Assembly: GCA_015064665.1 (NCBI GenBank)
Contig: SVRU01000023.1
Span: 1-33,107, forward strand
Direction: 5' to 3'
Source of the DNA: Oscillospiraceae bacterium
GTDB lineage: Bacteria > Bacillota_A > Clostridia > Oscillospirales > CAG-272
Length of the DNA: 33,107 nt
This document shows positions 1 through 7,161 of this stretch, one piece after another. Below the pieces are notes generated by a model, which worked only from the letters and a program-made list of their open reading frames with translations, was not told where the DNA came from and searched no databases. Every line of letters begins with the position of its first letter. Position 1 is the stretch's first letter. Made by a program: the position numbers and the translations under genes.

Positions 1-1909
1 GGTTGATAGCTGTCTGACCGCCGAGCGAAGCTATAACGCCGTCGGGCTTTTCAAACTCGATAACGCTCATTACGTCCTCAACCGTGAGCGGCTCAAAGTA
101 GAGCTTGTCCGCCGTGGTGTAGTCGGTTGACACGGTCTCGGGGTTGTTGTTTATGATAATTGATTCGTAGCCGAGGCGGCGAATCGTGTTTACCGCGTGA
201 ACGGTCGAGTAGTCAAATTCAACGCCCTGTCCGATTCTGATAGGACCCGCACCGAGAACCACTATCTTTTTCTTGTTCGTCAAGCGGGACTGATTTTCAC
301 CCGTGTAAGAGGAGTAGAAATAGGGGATATACGCACCGACGTGGGCGGTATCTACCATGCGGTATGCGGGAATAATTCCTGCATTTTTGCGAATTTCGGA
401 AACCTCAAGCTCGCTCTTGCCCCAAAGTCTTCCTATCATTCTGTCGCCAAAGCCCATAATTTTTGCCTCGGCGAGAAGCTTTTCGTCACCGGGATTCTTT
501 GCAAGAGCATTTTCCATATCAACGATTTTCTTGATAGATTCAAGGAAGAATGCTGTAATTTTGGTTATTTCGTGCATCTCTTCAACCGTGTGACCGCGGC
601 GGATAAGCTCGGTTACGGCAAAGATGTTGTCGTCGTGGAACTCCTTAACGTATTCAAGAGTTTTTTTCTCGTCCATATTCTCGAACTTGGGCATCGTGAA
701 GTGATAAACGCCGGTTTCAAGCGAACGGACTGACTTAAGAAGGCATTCCTCAAGGTTTGAGCCGATGCTCATACATTCGCCCGTTGCCTTCATCTGAGTT
801 CCAAGCTTGTTGGGAACGGTGGTAAACTTATCGAAGGGGAAGCGGGGGAATTTTGCTACAACGTAGTCAAGGTCGGGCTCAAAGGACGCCTTAGTTCCCG
901 CAACTTCGATTTCATCAAGAGTCATACCAACTGCAATCTTTGCGGTAACTCTTGCAATGGGATAGCCGCTCGCCTTTGATGCGAGGGCCGAGCTTCTCGA
1001 AACTCTCGGGTTAACCTCGATAAGATAGTATTCCGAGGTGGTGGGGTTAAGCGCAAACTGTACGTTACAGCCGCCCTCTATTTTAAGCTCGCGGATAAGC
1101 TTAAGCGCGCTATTCTTAAGCATATTAAAGTCGTGGTCGTTAAGCGTCATTATGGGAGCTACAACGATACTGTCACCCGTGTGAACTCCAACGGGGTCGA
1201 TGTTCTCCATTCCGCATATCGTGATTGCGTTATCCGCTCCGTCGCGCATAACCTCAAACTCGATTTCCTTATATCCCTTAACGCTCTTTTCAACGAGAAC
1301 CTGGTGAACGGGAGACGCCGTAAGCGCACCTACCGCGAGCTCGCGAAGCTCCTTTTCGTCATAGGCAAAGCCGCCGCCCGTTCCTCCAAGCGTGAACGCG
1401 GGGCGAAGAACTACGGGGTAACCTATTTTAGCCGCTGCAAGAACAGCCTCTTCAAGAGTGTTGGCAATATCCGAGGGGATAACCGGCTCGCCTATCGATT
1501 CGCAAAGCTCCTTGAAAAGCTCTCTGTCCTCGGCTCTCTCGATGCTGACGCTTGAGGTTCCGAGAAGCTCAACACCGTTCTCCTTGAGAATTCCTTTTTT
1601 CTCAAGAAGCATAGCCATGTTAAGTCCGGTCTGTCCGCCGATGCCGGGAACTATCGCGTCGGGGCGCTCGTATCTTATGATTTTTGCGATATATTCGAGC
1701 GTAAGCGGCTCCATATATACCTTGTCTGCGACCGTTGTGTCTGTCATTATCGTTGCGGGGTTTGAGTTGACGAGTATTACCTCGTAGCCCTCTTCCTTAA
1801 GGGCGAGACACGCCTGCGTGCCTGCGTAGTCAAACTCTGCCGCCTGACCGATGACGATAGGACCCGAGCCTATAATCATTACGCGTTTAATGTCTGTTCT
1901 CTTTGCCAT
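1..1909 (-). CDS. carB: Carbamoyl-phosphate synthase large subunit, N-terminal 636 residues (3' end outside window)
   Basis: The protein makes carbamoyl phosphate from bicarbonate, ammonia (from glutamine via CarA) and two ATP, for pyrimidine and arginine synthesis in the cytoplasm. The minus strand reads from an ATG at 1909 as [17 protein letters not shown], the start of the first ATP-grasp half. The carboxyphosphate domain motifs ([45 protein letters not shown]) follow, and a second Rossmann start ([13 protein letters not shown]) marks the carbamoyl-phosphate half, which the window edge cuts near ASLGGQTAI. CarB is usually about 1060-1070 residues, so some 430 are missing. It begins 32 nt after pyrC on the same strand and shares its promoter. 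No carA lies between or upstream. No internal stops were seen. Confidence 0.97.
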   Translation of the reverse strand, partial: MAKRTDIKRVMIIGSGPIVIGQAAEFDYAGTQACLALKEEGYEVILVNSNPATIMTDTTVADKVYMEPLTLEYIAKIIRYERPDAIVPGIGGQTGLNMAMLLEKKGILKENGVELLGTSSVSIERAEDRELFKELCESIGEPVIPSDIANTLEEAVLAAAKIGYPVVLRPAFTLGGTGGGFAYDEKELRELAVGALTASPVHQVLVEKSVKGYKEIEFEVMRDGADNAITICGMENIDPVGVHTGDSIVVAPIMTLNDHDFNMLKNSALKLIRELKIEGGCNVQFALNPTTSEYYLIEVNPRVSRSSALASKASGYPIARVTAKIAVGMTLDEIEVAGTKASFEPDLDYVVAKFPRFPFDKFTTVPNKLGTQMKATGECMSIGSNLEECLLKSVRSLETGVYHFTMPKFENMDEKKTLEYVKEFHDDNIFAVTELIRRGHTVEEMHEITKITAFFLESIKKIVDMENALAKNPGDEKLLAEAKIMGFGDRMIGRLWGKSELEVSEIRKNAGIIPAYRMVDTAHVGAYIPYFYSSYTGENQSRLTNKKKIVVLGAGPIRIGQGVEFDYSTVHAVNTIRRLGYESIIINNNPETVSTDYTTADKLYFEPLTVEDVMSVIEFEKPDGVIASLGGQTAIN

Positions 1910-1941
1910 TTTTTTGTCCTTTCCTTTTCTCTCACTTATAT

Positions 1942-3189
1942 TTATTTTATTTTTTTATCAGCATAAACGGCTCCTCCGCCGTAAACGGTCAGAAGGCACC
2001 TTCCGTATACCTTCCAATCCTTAAACGGAGTAGCCTTTCCCATAGAGGCGAATTCCTCGGGGTTGACGGTGTATTCCTCACCGATATCGAATACCGTAAA
2101 GCCCGCGTCGCTTTTTATTCCGAATCTTTCTCTCGGATTTTTCGACATAAGCTCGCAAAGCCTCTCAAGCGTAATAACACCCGTCCTTACAAGCTTCGTA
2201 TAAAGCACCGCAAACGCGGTTTCAAGTCCGACGACGCCCATTGCGCTTTTCTCAAGTCCGCGGGATTTTTCCTCCGCCGAGTGCGGCGCGTGGTCGGTTG
2301 CTATCATATCAATAGTGCCGTCAAGAAGTCCCGCAACGAGAGCGTCTCTGTCCTCGCGCGAGCGAATCGGGGGATTCATTTTGAATCTGCCGTCCTCTTC
2401 GAGCATCGAATCGTCCATTGTAAGATAATGCGGTCCCGTTTCGCAGCTGATGTCGATGCCGCGGCGCTTTGCCTCGCGTATCGCCTCAACGCTTTCCTTC
2501 GTTGAAATATGACACACGTGATAGGGGCAGCCCGTCTTTTCGATAAGCTCAATATCGCGCTTTATCGGTCCGTACTCGCTTTCGGAGCATATTCCTCTGT
2601 GTCCGTGAGCCTTTGCATACTCTCCGTCGTGGATATATCCGCCGCGCAAGAGGGAATTGTCCTCGCAGTGAGCCACTATCATTTTGCCGAGTGCCTTGGC
2701 GCGCCTCATCGCCTCTTCCATCATTTCGGGGGATTGAACACCGCGGCCGTCGTCGGAGAATGCTATAACGTCATCCGCAATGCCCTCCATATCCGAAAGA
2801 GATTCGCCCGCTTCGCCGACGGTTATCGTGCCGTAGGGGTAAACCGCGATTTTCGCGCCCTCCTCGATTCTCTTAAGCTGGAGCTTGACGTGCTCAGCTG
2901 AATCGGGGGTCGGATTGAGGTTTGGCATAGTCAAAGTTGCCGTGTAACCGCCGCGCGCGGCTGCCGCCGAGCCCGTTTCCATAGTTTCCTTATATGAAAA
3001 ACCCGGCTCTCTGAAATGCACGTGCACATCACAAAAACCGGGAAAAATAACGGTATTATCAATAACTGTGGCGTCACAAGGAAATGTTTCACCCTTGAAA
3101 ACAGAAAGGGAAGCGCCGTCAAAAAGCATATTCTGCTTTTTCATAACGCCGTTTTCATACATCATAGCATTTTTAAAAACAGTTGCCAT
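1942..3189 (-). CDS. pyrC: Dihydroorotase (class I)
   Basis: This zinc amidohydrolase interconverts carbamoyl aspartate and dihydroorotate, the third step of pyrimidine synthesis. The 415-residue product has the metal motif [10 protein letters not shown] near residue 55, the substrate segment [38 protein letters not shown] and the late metal/active-site motif ATDHAPH. The length is normal for the bacterial class I enzyme. The ATG at 3189 was chosen. An in-frame TTG two codons earlier (3195) is possible, because the GGGG ribosome site lies about 10 nt from the ATG and 4 nt from the TTG. It is the first gene of a pyrC-carB operon. No PyrR-type attenuator was recognised in the short leader. Confidence 0.96.
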   Translation of the reverse strand: MATVFKNAMMYENGVMKKQNMLFDGASLSVFKGETFPCDATVIDNTVIFPGFCDVHVHFREPGFSYKETMETGSAAAARGGYTATLTMPNLNPTPDSAEHVKLQLKRIEEGAKIAVYPYGTITVGEAGESLSDMEGIADDVIAFSDDGRGVQSPEMMEEAMRRAKALGKMIVAHCEDNSLLRGGYIHDGEYAKAHGHRGICSESEYGPIKRDIELIEKTGCPYHVCHISTKESVEAIREAKRRGIDISCETGPHYLTMDDSMLEEDGRFKMNPPIRSREDRDALVAGLLDGTIDMIATDHAPHSAEEKSRGLEKSAMGVVGLETAFAVLYTKLVRTGVITLERLCELMSKNPRERFGIKSDAGFTVFDIGEEYTVNPEEFASMGKATPFKDWKVYGRCLLTVYGGGAVYADKKIK

Positions 3190-3221
3190 ACTCAAACTAC
3201 CCCATTTTAATTATTTTATAT

Positions 3222-3251
3222 ATTATATCATAGCTTAATATAATAAGTCAA
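3222..3251 (-). promoter_or_regulatory. Sigma-A promoter of pyrC-carB
   Basis: On the minus strand TTGACT (3246-3251) and TATAAT (3222-3227) are separated by 18 bp, about 33 nt upstream of the pyrC ATG. The leader is too short for a classical pyr attenuator. Confidence 0.8.
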
Positions 3252-3302
3252 TAGATAAAATAAATAAAAGAAATTCATTTAGCAAAATATCTTTTCACAG
3301 AA

Positions 3303-3331
3303 TTGACAATTTGCATCTTTTGTGATAGGAT
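3303..3331 (+). promoter_or_regulatory. Sigma-A promoter of the interrupted small gene and aldo/keto reductase operon
   Basis: A perfect TTGACA (3303-3308) is followed after 17 bp by TAGGAT (3326-3331). It faces the interrupted ORF starting at 3356. Before the MITE arrived it would have driven that ORF, the aldo/keto reductase and the metallohydrolase together. Confidence 0.75.
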
Positions 3332-3440
3332 AATGTAAGGGCTGGTGATGATGCTATGAAATATAAACGAGTTTTGGCGTATATACCCGATACGAGCGTT
3401 CTTTTTGAGCTGACAGACGGCAATTTTGCGTTGGTTTCGC

Positions 3441-3719
3441 TATAGCCGAAGAGAGCCGAACTCATAAGGTTTTGAAGTATATATTTTTCCATCTTCTTCG
3501 CTAAATTTTTCTTAAATATCCGCATATTTCTCTAAAAATTCAGCTCGAATATGAAAAAATCTATTATTTCAAAACTGCTTTGTATCTTTCTGTGATAAAT
3601 TTTTGATGGATTTTGCCGTGACGAGTCGCAGAAAAGTATGACTTTTCAAGGCTTGGCGCGACGAAAGACACTAAAATTTATCACAGAAAGACTTGTTAGT
3701 TCGGCTCTCTTCGGCTATA
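3441..3719 (+). mobile_element. MITE copy 1 with flanking TATA duplication
   Basis: The element proper is 3445-3715 (271 bp), flanked by TATA at 3441-3444 and 3716-3719. Its ends are perfect inverted repeats (GCCGAAGAGAGCCGAACT and complement; the symmetry continues into TATA). Inside lies an 18-bp perfect inverted repeat (CTTTCTGTGATAAATTTT at 3586-3603 with its complement at 3673-3690), which encloses a GTCGC/GCGAC stem and a GAAAAGT-ATG-ACTTTTC hairpin at 3631-3647. There is no credible transposase ORF, so it is non-autonomous. Near-identical sequence recurs at 11580-11851, and a shortened inverted copy at 10376-10476. It splits the small ORF at 3356. Confidence 0.88.
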
Positions 3720-3721
3720 TG
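3693..3721 (+). promoter_or_regulatory. Possible outward promoter formed at the MITE end
   Basis: TTGTTA (3693-3698) inside the right end is followed by exactly 17 bp and then TATATG (3716-3721), which uses the TATA target duplication as the -10. It points at the aldo/keto reductase. The same geometry is present at the right end of copy 2 (11829-11834 and 11852-11857). The -10 matches only four consensus bases, so activity is speculative. Confidence 0.35.
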
Positions 3722-3902
3722 ATGAAAACGAAAAAAATCTTATTATGGTATCACGATATGCCGAGAGTCATTTGAAATTTGGCGGCTTCGTTCAGGGACA
3801 GACCGTTCCTTCGGACACTCTTTCTCTGGCAAAAGAGATACTTGAGCGCGGGGAGCGCGTATTTATATGCTCCGATGTAAAAAATATAAGCGAGGAAGAA
3901 AA

Positions 3903-4907
3903 ATGCAGACAGTAAGACTTGGAAGAACAGAGCTTGTCGTTTCCAAAAACGGATTCGGCGCATTGCCGATACAACGCGTTACAAACGATGAGGCAACCCG
4001 TATATTGAGGCTTGCCTACGAGGGCGGTATAAACTATTTCGACACCGCAAGATTTTACACGGATAGCGAGGAAAAGATCGGAGAAGCGCTCTCTGACGTG
4101 CGCGAAAATATTATAATTTCATCAAAAACGATGCGCACCGAGGTTGAGGGATTTTGGCGTGAGCTGAAGCTTTCGCTCTCGCTTTTGAAAACCGACTATA
4201 TTGATATTTATCAGTTCCACAATCCGCCGTTTTGCCCGAAGCCAAACGACGGCACCGGACTTTATGAAGCGATGCTTGAAGCCAAGGAAAAGGGAATGAT
4301 TCGCCATATCGGTATTACAAGCCATAAGCTTTCCATTGCAGAGGAGGCGGTTAAGTCGGGGCTTTACGAAACGCTTCAGTTCCCATTCTCCTATCTCGCG
4401 AGTGAAAAGGAAGAGGCACTTGTAAGACTCTGTGAGGAGCATGACGTCGGATTTATCTGTATGAAAGCCCTAGCCGGCGGACTGATAACCCGTTCCGACG
4501 TAGCTTATGCATTTCTTGCGGACTATCCTGTTGCTCCTATCTGGGGAATTCAGCGCGAGTCGGAGCTTTCTGAATTTCTCTCCTATAACGAAAATCCGCC
4601 TGCTCTTACAGATGAGCGCCGAGAGTACATCGAGCGCGAAAGGGCGGAGCTTTCGGGAGAGTTTTGCCGCGGGTGCGGATATTGTATGCCGTGTCCTGTC
4701 GGAATCGAGATAAACAACTGCGCAAGAATGTCGCTTCTTTTAAGACGCGCTCCGACAGCCGCAAGTCTTACCCCCGAAACACAGGCAAAAATGAAGAAGA
4801 TTGAGGAATGTATAAACTGCGGCAAGTGTAAATCGAAATGTCCCTACGGACTCGACACGCCTGCCCTCTTAAAGAAAAATTACGAAGATTACAAAACTTT
4901 TTTGTAA
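3903..4907 (+). CDS. Aldo/keto reductase with C-terminal 2x[4Fe-4S] ferredoxin domain
   Basis: This is a predicted cytoplasmic NAD(P)H-dependent carbonyl reductase of 334 residues. The TIM-barrel part carries the aldo/keto reductase tetrad Asp47, Tyr52 (NYFDTARFYT), Lys75 (ISSKT) and His106 (YQFHN). The C-terminal about 80 residues hold two ferredoxin-like cysteine clusters, CRGCGYCMPCPVGIEINNC and CINCGKCKSKCPYG, typical of the anaerobe Fe-S-containing subgroup. The start at 3903 follows GAGGAAGAAAA. An upstream in-frame extension to 3867 lacks a better ribosome site. It overlaps the broken upstream gene by 13 nt and precedes the metallohydrolase by 16 nt, so the two enzymes are probably cotranscribed. 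The substrate is unknown. Confidence 0.93.
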   Translation: MQTVRLGRTELVVSKNGFGALPIQRVTNDEATRILRLAYEGGINYFDTARFYTDSEEKIGEALSDVRENIIISSKTMRTEVEGFWRELKLSLSLLKTDYIDIYQFHNPPFCPKPNDGTGLYEAMLEAKEKGMIRHIGITSHKLSIAEEAVKSGLYETLQFPFSYLASEKEEALVRLCEEHDVGFICMKALAGGLITRSDVAYAFLADYPVAPIWGIQRESELSEFLSYNENPPALTDERREYIERERAELSGEFCRGCGYCMPCPVGIEINNCARMSLLLRRAPTAASLTPETQAKMKKIEECINCGKCKSKCPYGLDTPALLKKNYEDYKTFL

Positions 4908-4923
4908 AGAGAGGTTTACGTTT

Positions 4924-6450
4924 ATGAATTTTTCAGAGTTTAAAATCGGCACTCTCCTTCGATTTGAGGACGAGGGCGCGGGTTGCTTCGTTTACGAGTA
5001 TTCAAACGTCAGAGAAAGAGAATATTTTGCCTCACTTTCCGAGCTTTCAAAGCAAGGATATACTAAAAAAGAGGAGTATGAGATTTGGGTAAATAGCTTT
5101 TCGGCTTTTGAAAAGGACGGGGAGCTTGTGCTCTGTTCATACTATCCGAAATCGCATAAGGCAATAATCGTGTCCGAGCCGAATTCCGCTTATTTCGGCT
5201 TGGCCGACACAGTTGGAACAAAGCTGGTCACACCCCTTTTTACACAGATAGACCTCGAGGACTTCGGAGAGTCGGTTGTCGTAAGACTTTCGGACGGAAG
5301 ATTTATCGTCTACGACGGCGGCCGCGAATTCGAGCCTGATGCTGATAAGCTTGTTAAATGTCTGTGTGAGCAATCACCGCACGAGGTGCCCGTCGTTGCG
5401 GCGTGGATTATGACTCATCCGCACTGCGACCATTACAGATGCTTTGTTGTAGCGCAAAGAAAATATCCCGACGCCTTCACCGTTGAAAGATTTATCTATA
5501 ATTTCACCGATACCGAGGATAAGGATATAGAAAGAATACCCACTCTTATCAAGGACCGCGAGTGGCTTTGCGATTTTGAGAAAGCCGTAGCAGAAACGGG
5601 AGCTTCGGTGTATAGAGCTCACACGGGTCAGGTTTATAATATCGGCGGTGCGTGTCTTGAGGTTCTTTCCTCGCCAGATAATACTCTGATTCCTCCAGTG
5701 AAAGACGTAAACGCCCTTTCACTCGTTATAAAAATGACGATTGATGGGCAGGCTATTATGATGTGCGCCGATTCTAACTTGAATATGACGACGCTTGCAG
5801 AGGATTTCGGCGGGCATCTTAAATCCGATATTCTTCAGCCGACGCATCATATGTTTGTCGGCGGCGATATTGAAACCTATAATCTTATCGACCCTAAGGT
5901 GTGCGTTGTGCCGAGCTTTGAAGCTGACGTTTTTGCACGAATATCTCCTTATCAGAATAAGTGCAAAAAAGAAAATCTTCATCTTTTCTACGGTATGAAC
6001 GTCGAGGAATTTTACACGGGCAGTACAGGAAACGTGGTTTTGCCTCTTCCGTACACGCCAAAGCAAAACGGCAGACGGGAATATATAGAAAAGCTTGCCT
6101 CCTACCGCAAGGCATTGGGGGCGGAGAGCTGGTATTTTATGGATATGACCGCCGAGGATTGCGAGTTTACCTTCCTTAATACTACCGCCGAGGCGGCAAA
6201 CGTTTCAGCCGACCTGTATTTTGAGGATATCGCAAATATCCTGCTTTCGATAAAATTTACCGTCCCCTCAATGAGAACGAAACGCATCAATATTCTCAAT
6301 ACAGAAGAGGTTGACGGCAACGCACTCTACTATAACAATCACTCGCTTGCGAAAAAGGGCGTTGCGGAGGGCGTGCCTTTCACTGTCAGCTTTAAGTCTG
6401 ACATCCCGATAGTCATAAAGGGAAAAAAGCCTGCCGATTATCATTCATAA
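4924..6450 (+). CDS. Metallo-beta-lactamase-fold hydrolase
   Basis: The product has 508 residues. About 110 N-terminal residues have no assigned domain. They are followed by an MBL core starting with VVVRLSDGRFIVYDGG, the metal motif THPHCDHY (His165, His167, Asp169, His170), a later metal aspartate in MMCADSN and the terminal histidine in QPTHHM. This resembles the ComEC/Rec2-like branch of the superfamily, without membrane segments. About 110 residues at the C-terminus look like a separate small domain. There is no signal peptide, so it is likely cytosolic. It sits 16 nt downstream of the aldo/keto reductase with an AGAGAGG ribosome site, and an intrinsic terminator follows. The substrate cannot be told from sequence. 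Confidence 0.88.
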   Translation: MNFSEFKIGTLLRFEDEGAGCFVYEYSNVREREYFASLSELSKQGYTKKEEYEIWVNSFSAFEKDGELVLCSYYPKSHKAIIVSEPNSAYFGLADTVGTKLVTPLFTQIDLEDFGESVVVRLSDGRFIVYDGGREFEPDADKLVKCLCEQSPHEVPVVAAWIMTHPHCDHYRCFVVAQRKYPDAFTVERFIYNFTDTEDKDIERIPTLIKDREWLCDFEKAVAETGASVYRAHTGQVYNIGGACLEVLSSPDNTLIPPVKDVNALSLVIKMTIDGQAIMMCADSNLNMTTLAEDFGGHLKSDILQPTHHMFVGGDIETYNLIDPKVCVVPSFEADVFARISPYQNKCKKENLHLFYGMNVEEFYTGSTGNVVLPLPYTPKQNGRREYIEKLASYRKALGAESWYFMDMTAEDCEFTFLNTTAEAANVSADLYFEDIANILLSIKFTVPSMRTKRINILNTEEVDGNALYYNNHSLAKKGVAEGVPFTVSFKSDIPIVIKGKKPADYHS

Positions 6451-6455
6451 AAAAC

Positions 6456-6492
6456 AAGGCAATATCGGACCGAGACGGAATGATATTGCCTT
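6456..6492 (+). terminator. Hairpin terminator after the aldo/keto reductase operon
   Basis: A perfect 11-bp stem AAGGCAATATC / GATATTGCCTT with a 15-nt loop lies right behind the hydrolase stop. The T-run is weak on the plus strand (TTTATAA). A-rich sequence on the other side gives a T-run on the minus strand, so it may work in both directions. Confidence 0.7.
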
Positions 6493-6501
6493 TATAACGT
6501 T

Positions 6502-6609
6502 AATATGAATACGAATATAAATATAAATACGAATACAAATACGAATACAAATACGAATATAAATATAAATATAAATACAAATATAAATTTTAATGTCAAT
6601 CTTAATGCG
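6502..6609 (+). repeat. Hexanucleotide AATAYR tandem repeat (period 6, about 18 units)
   Basis: Fourteen consecutive units of AATATA, AATACG, AATACA or AATATG (6502-6585) are followed by four degenerate units that keep AAT in register (AATTTT, AATGTC, AATCTT, AATGCG). The stretch is far more AT-rich than its neighbours. It lies between a terminator and the next gene's promoter. Read on the plus strand it falls in one open frame (see the small ORF at 6505). Confidence 0.85.
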
Positions 6610-6639
6610 TGCTTCGCCCGCAAAAGAGCGAAAAAGTGA
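6505..6639 (+). CDS. Possible 44-residue Asn-X repeat peptide
   Basis: An ATG inside the hexamer array opens a 44-codon ORF in which every second residue is Asn for about 17 repeats, alternating with Thr, Ile, Phe, Val, Leu and Ala. It ends in a basic tail (ACFARKRAKK). All Asn codons are AAT, as expected from repeat expansion rather than protein selection. No ribosome site is visible upstream. It is listed because the frame stays open across the whole array and its degenerate end. Translation is doubtful. Confidence 0.2.
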   Translation: MNTNININTNTNTNTNTNINININTNINFNVNLNACFARKRAKK

Positions 6640-6676
6640 TTTTGTTTTGTTGAAAATAACTAAAAAAGTCCTGCTT

Positions 6677-6706
6677 TCGACAGCGTTTTTTTAACTCTTC
6701 TATACT
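6677..6706 (+). promoter_or_regulatory. Possible promoter of the small phage-like ORF
   Basis: TCGACA (6677-6682) and TATACT (6701-6706) are spaced by 18 bp, about 65 nt before the ATG at 6772. The -10 is good and the -35 is one base from consensus. Confidence 0.45.
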
Positions 6707-6771
6707 TACAGCAAAGAAAAAGCGTGATAGAATATAGCTGTAAAACAAATCGCAAACATAGGAGAGAAAAA

Positions 6772-7119
6772 ATGACAAACGAAAACAAGATTTTTTTACC
6801 GGTATTTTATAACAGCCTTGAATTGACCGAGAATTTGAGCGATGAGGAGTTCGGACGGCTTTTGCGAGAGCTTCTGCGCAGCCGCGGCGAGAGGGGATAT
6901 TCCGCAAATTTGCCTGTGCATCTTAATCTTGCCTACAATTTTATGTTGGATAATGCTATCAGAATTTTTAACGGCGGTGTAAAATTCCGCACGGATAAAG
7001 GCGCAAAGTCCTCTCCGCGAAAGAGCGGCGGCGCGGAGCTTGAAAGAAGCTTTGACGGAGAAGATGCATTCAAAAAGGCTCTGGCGCGCACCTACGGAGA
7101 AAAAGGAGAGGAGCAATAG
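6772..7119 (+). CDS. Small hypothetical protein, DUF6291-like
   Basis: A 115-residue protein begins MTNENKIFLPVFYNSLELTE with an AGGAGAG ribosome site 4-5 nt before the ATG. The pattern of a short beta segment, a helix with LSDEEFGRLLRELLRS, then a second helix (NLAYNFMLDNAIRIFN) recalls the N-terminal domain of phage replication organizers and DUF6291 proteins. The assignment is from memory of the pattern only. The C-terminus is charged and low in complexity. It stands alone between two terminators and has no neighbours of phage type, so it may be a domesticated or residual phage gene. An earlier in-frame ATG (6724) is disfavoured because the ribosome site lies between the two. Confidence 0.6.
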   Translation: MTNENKIFLPVFYNSLELTENLSDEEFGRLLRELLRSRGERGYSANLPVHLNLAYNFMLDNAIRIFNGGVKFRTDKGAKSSPRKSGGAELERSFDGEDAFKKALARTYGEKGEEQ

Positions 7120-7133
7120 TTGGTGCTCCTCTC
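7106..7133 (+). terminator. Hairpin overlapping the stop codon of the small ORF
   Basis: GAGAGGAGCA (7106-7115) pairs perfectly with TGCTCCTCTC (7124-7133) across an 8-nt loop containing the stop codon. No T-run follows, so it may be a weak terminator or a stabilising 3' hairpin between convergent genes. Confidence 0.5.
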
Positions 7134-7161
7134 GAAAGTAAATATTTAATTAAATAACTTT

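Larger units (their letters stand above)
3356..3915 (+). pseudogene. Small unknown gene interrupted by MITE copy 1
   Basis: An ATG at 3356 opens MKYKRVLAYIPDTSVLFEL and runs to residue 28, where the MITE brings a stop. After the MITE (3720 onward) an ORF in a different frame continues to a TAA at 3913-3915 and includes KFGGFVQGQTVPSDTLSLAK. Removing the element with one of the two flanking TATA copies joins both parts in frame (VSLYDENEKN) into a protein of about 94 residues. The end overlaps the aldo/keto reductase start by 13 nt, which suggests past translational coupling. I do not recognise the family and assign no function. The reading frame is well supported by the exact junction; expression of either half is unlikely. 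Confidence 0.75.

Noticed and set aside
197..733. Long plus-strand frames opposite carB, pyrC, pfkA, the GH42-like gene and the toroid enzyme
   Set aside because: They mirror well-supported genes on the other strand and show no protein family features.
3295..3525. Minus-strand ORF of 76 codons across the left part of MITE copy 1, and the similar plus-strand ORF at 11774-12010
   Set aside because: They start or end inside the element, run across its boundary, and have no ribosome site or recognisable sequence. Not a transposase.
3441..3719. MITE copies as self-splicing introns or IS605-type elements
   Set aside because: No group I or II core was recognised, and the symmetric inverted ends with TATA duplications point to DNA transposition. 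RNA-level removal cannot be excluded without transcript data, but nothing supports it.
6502..6609. Possible CRISPR array or origin iterons
   Set aside because: The period is six bases with no spacers, and there is no replication or cas gene nearby.
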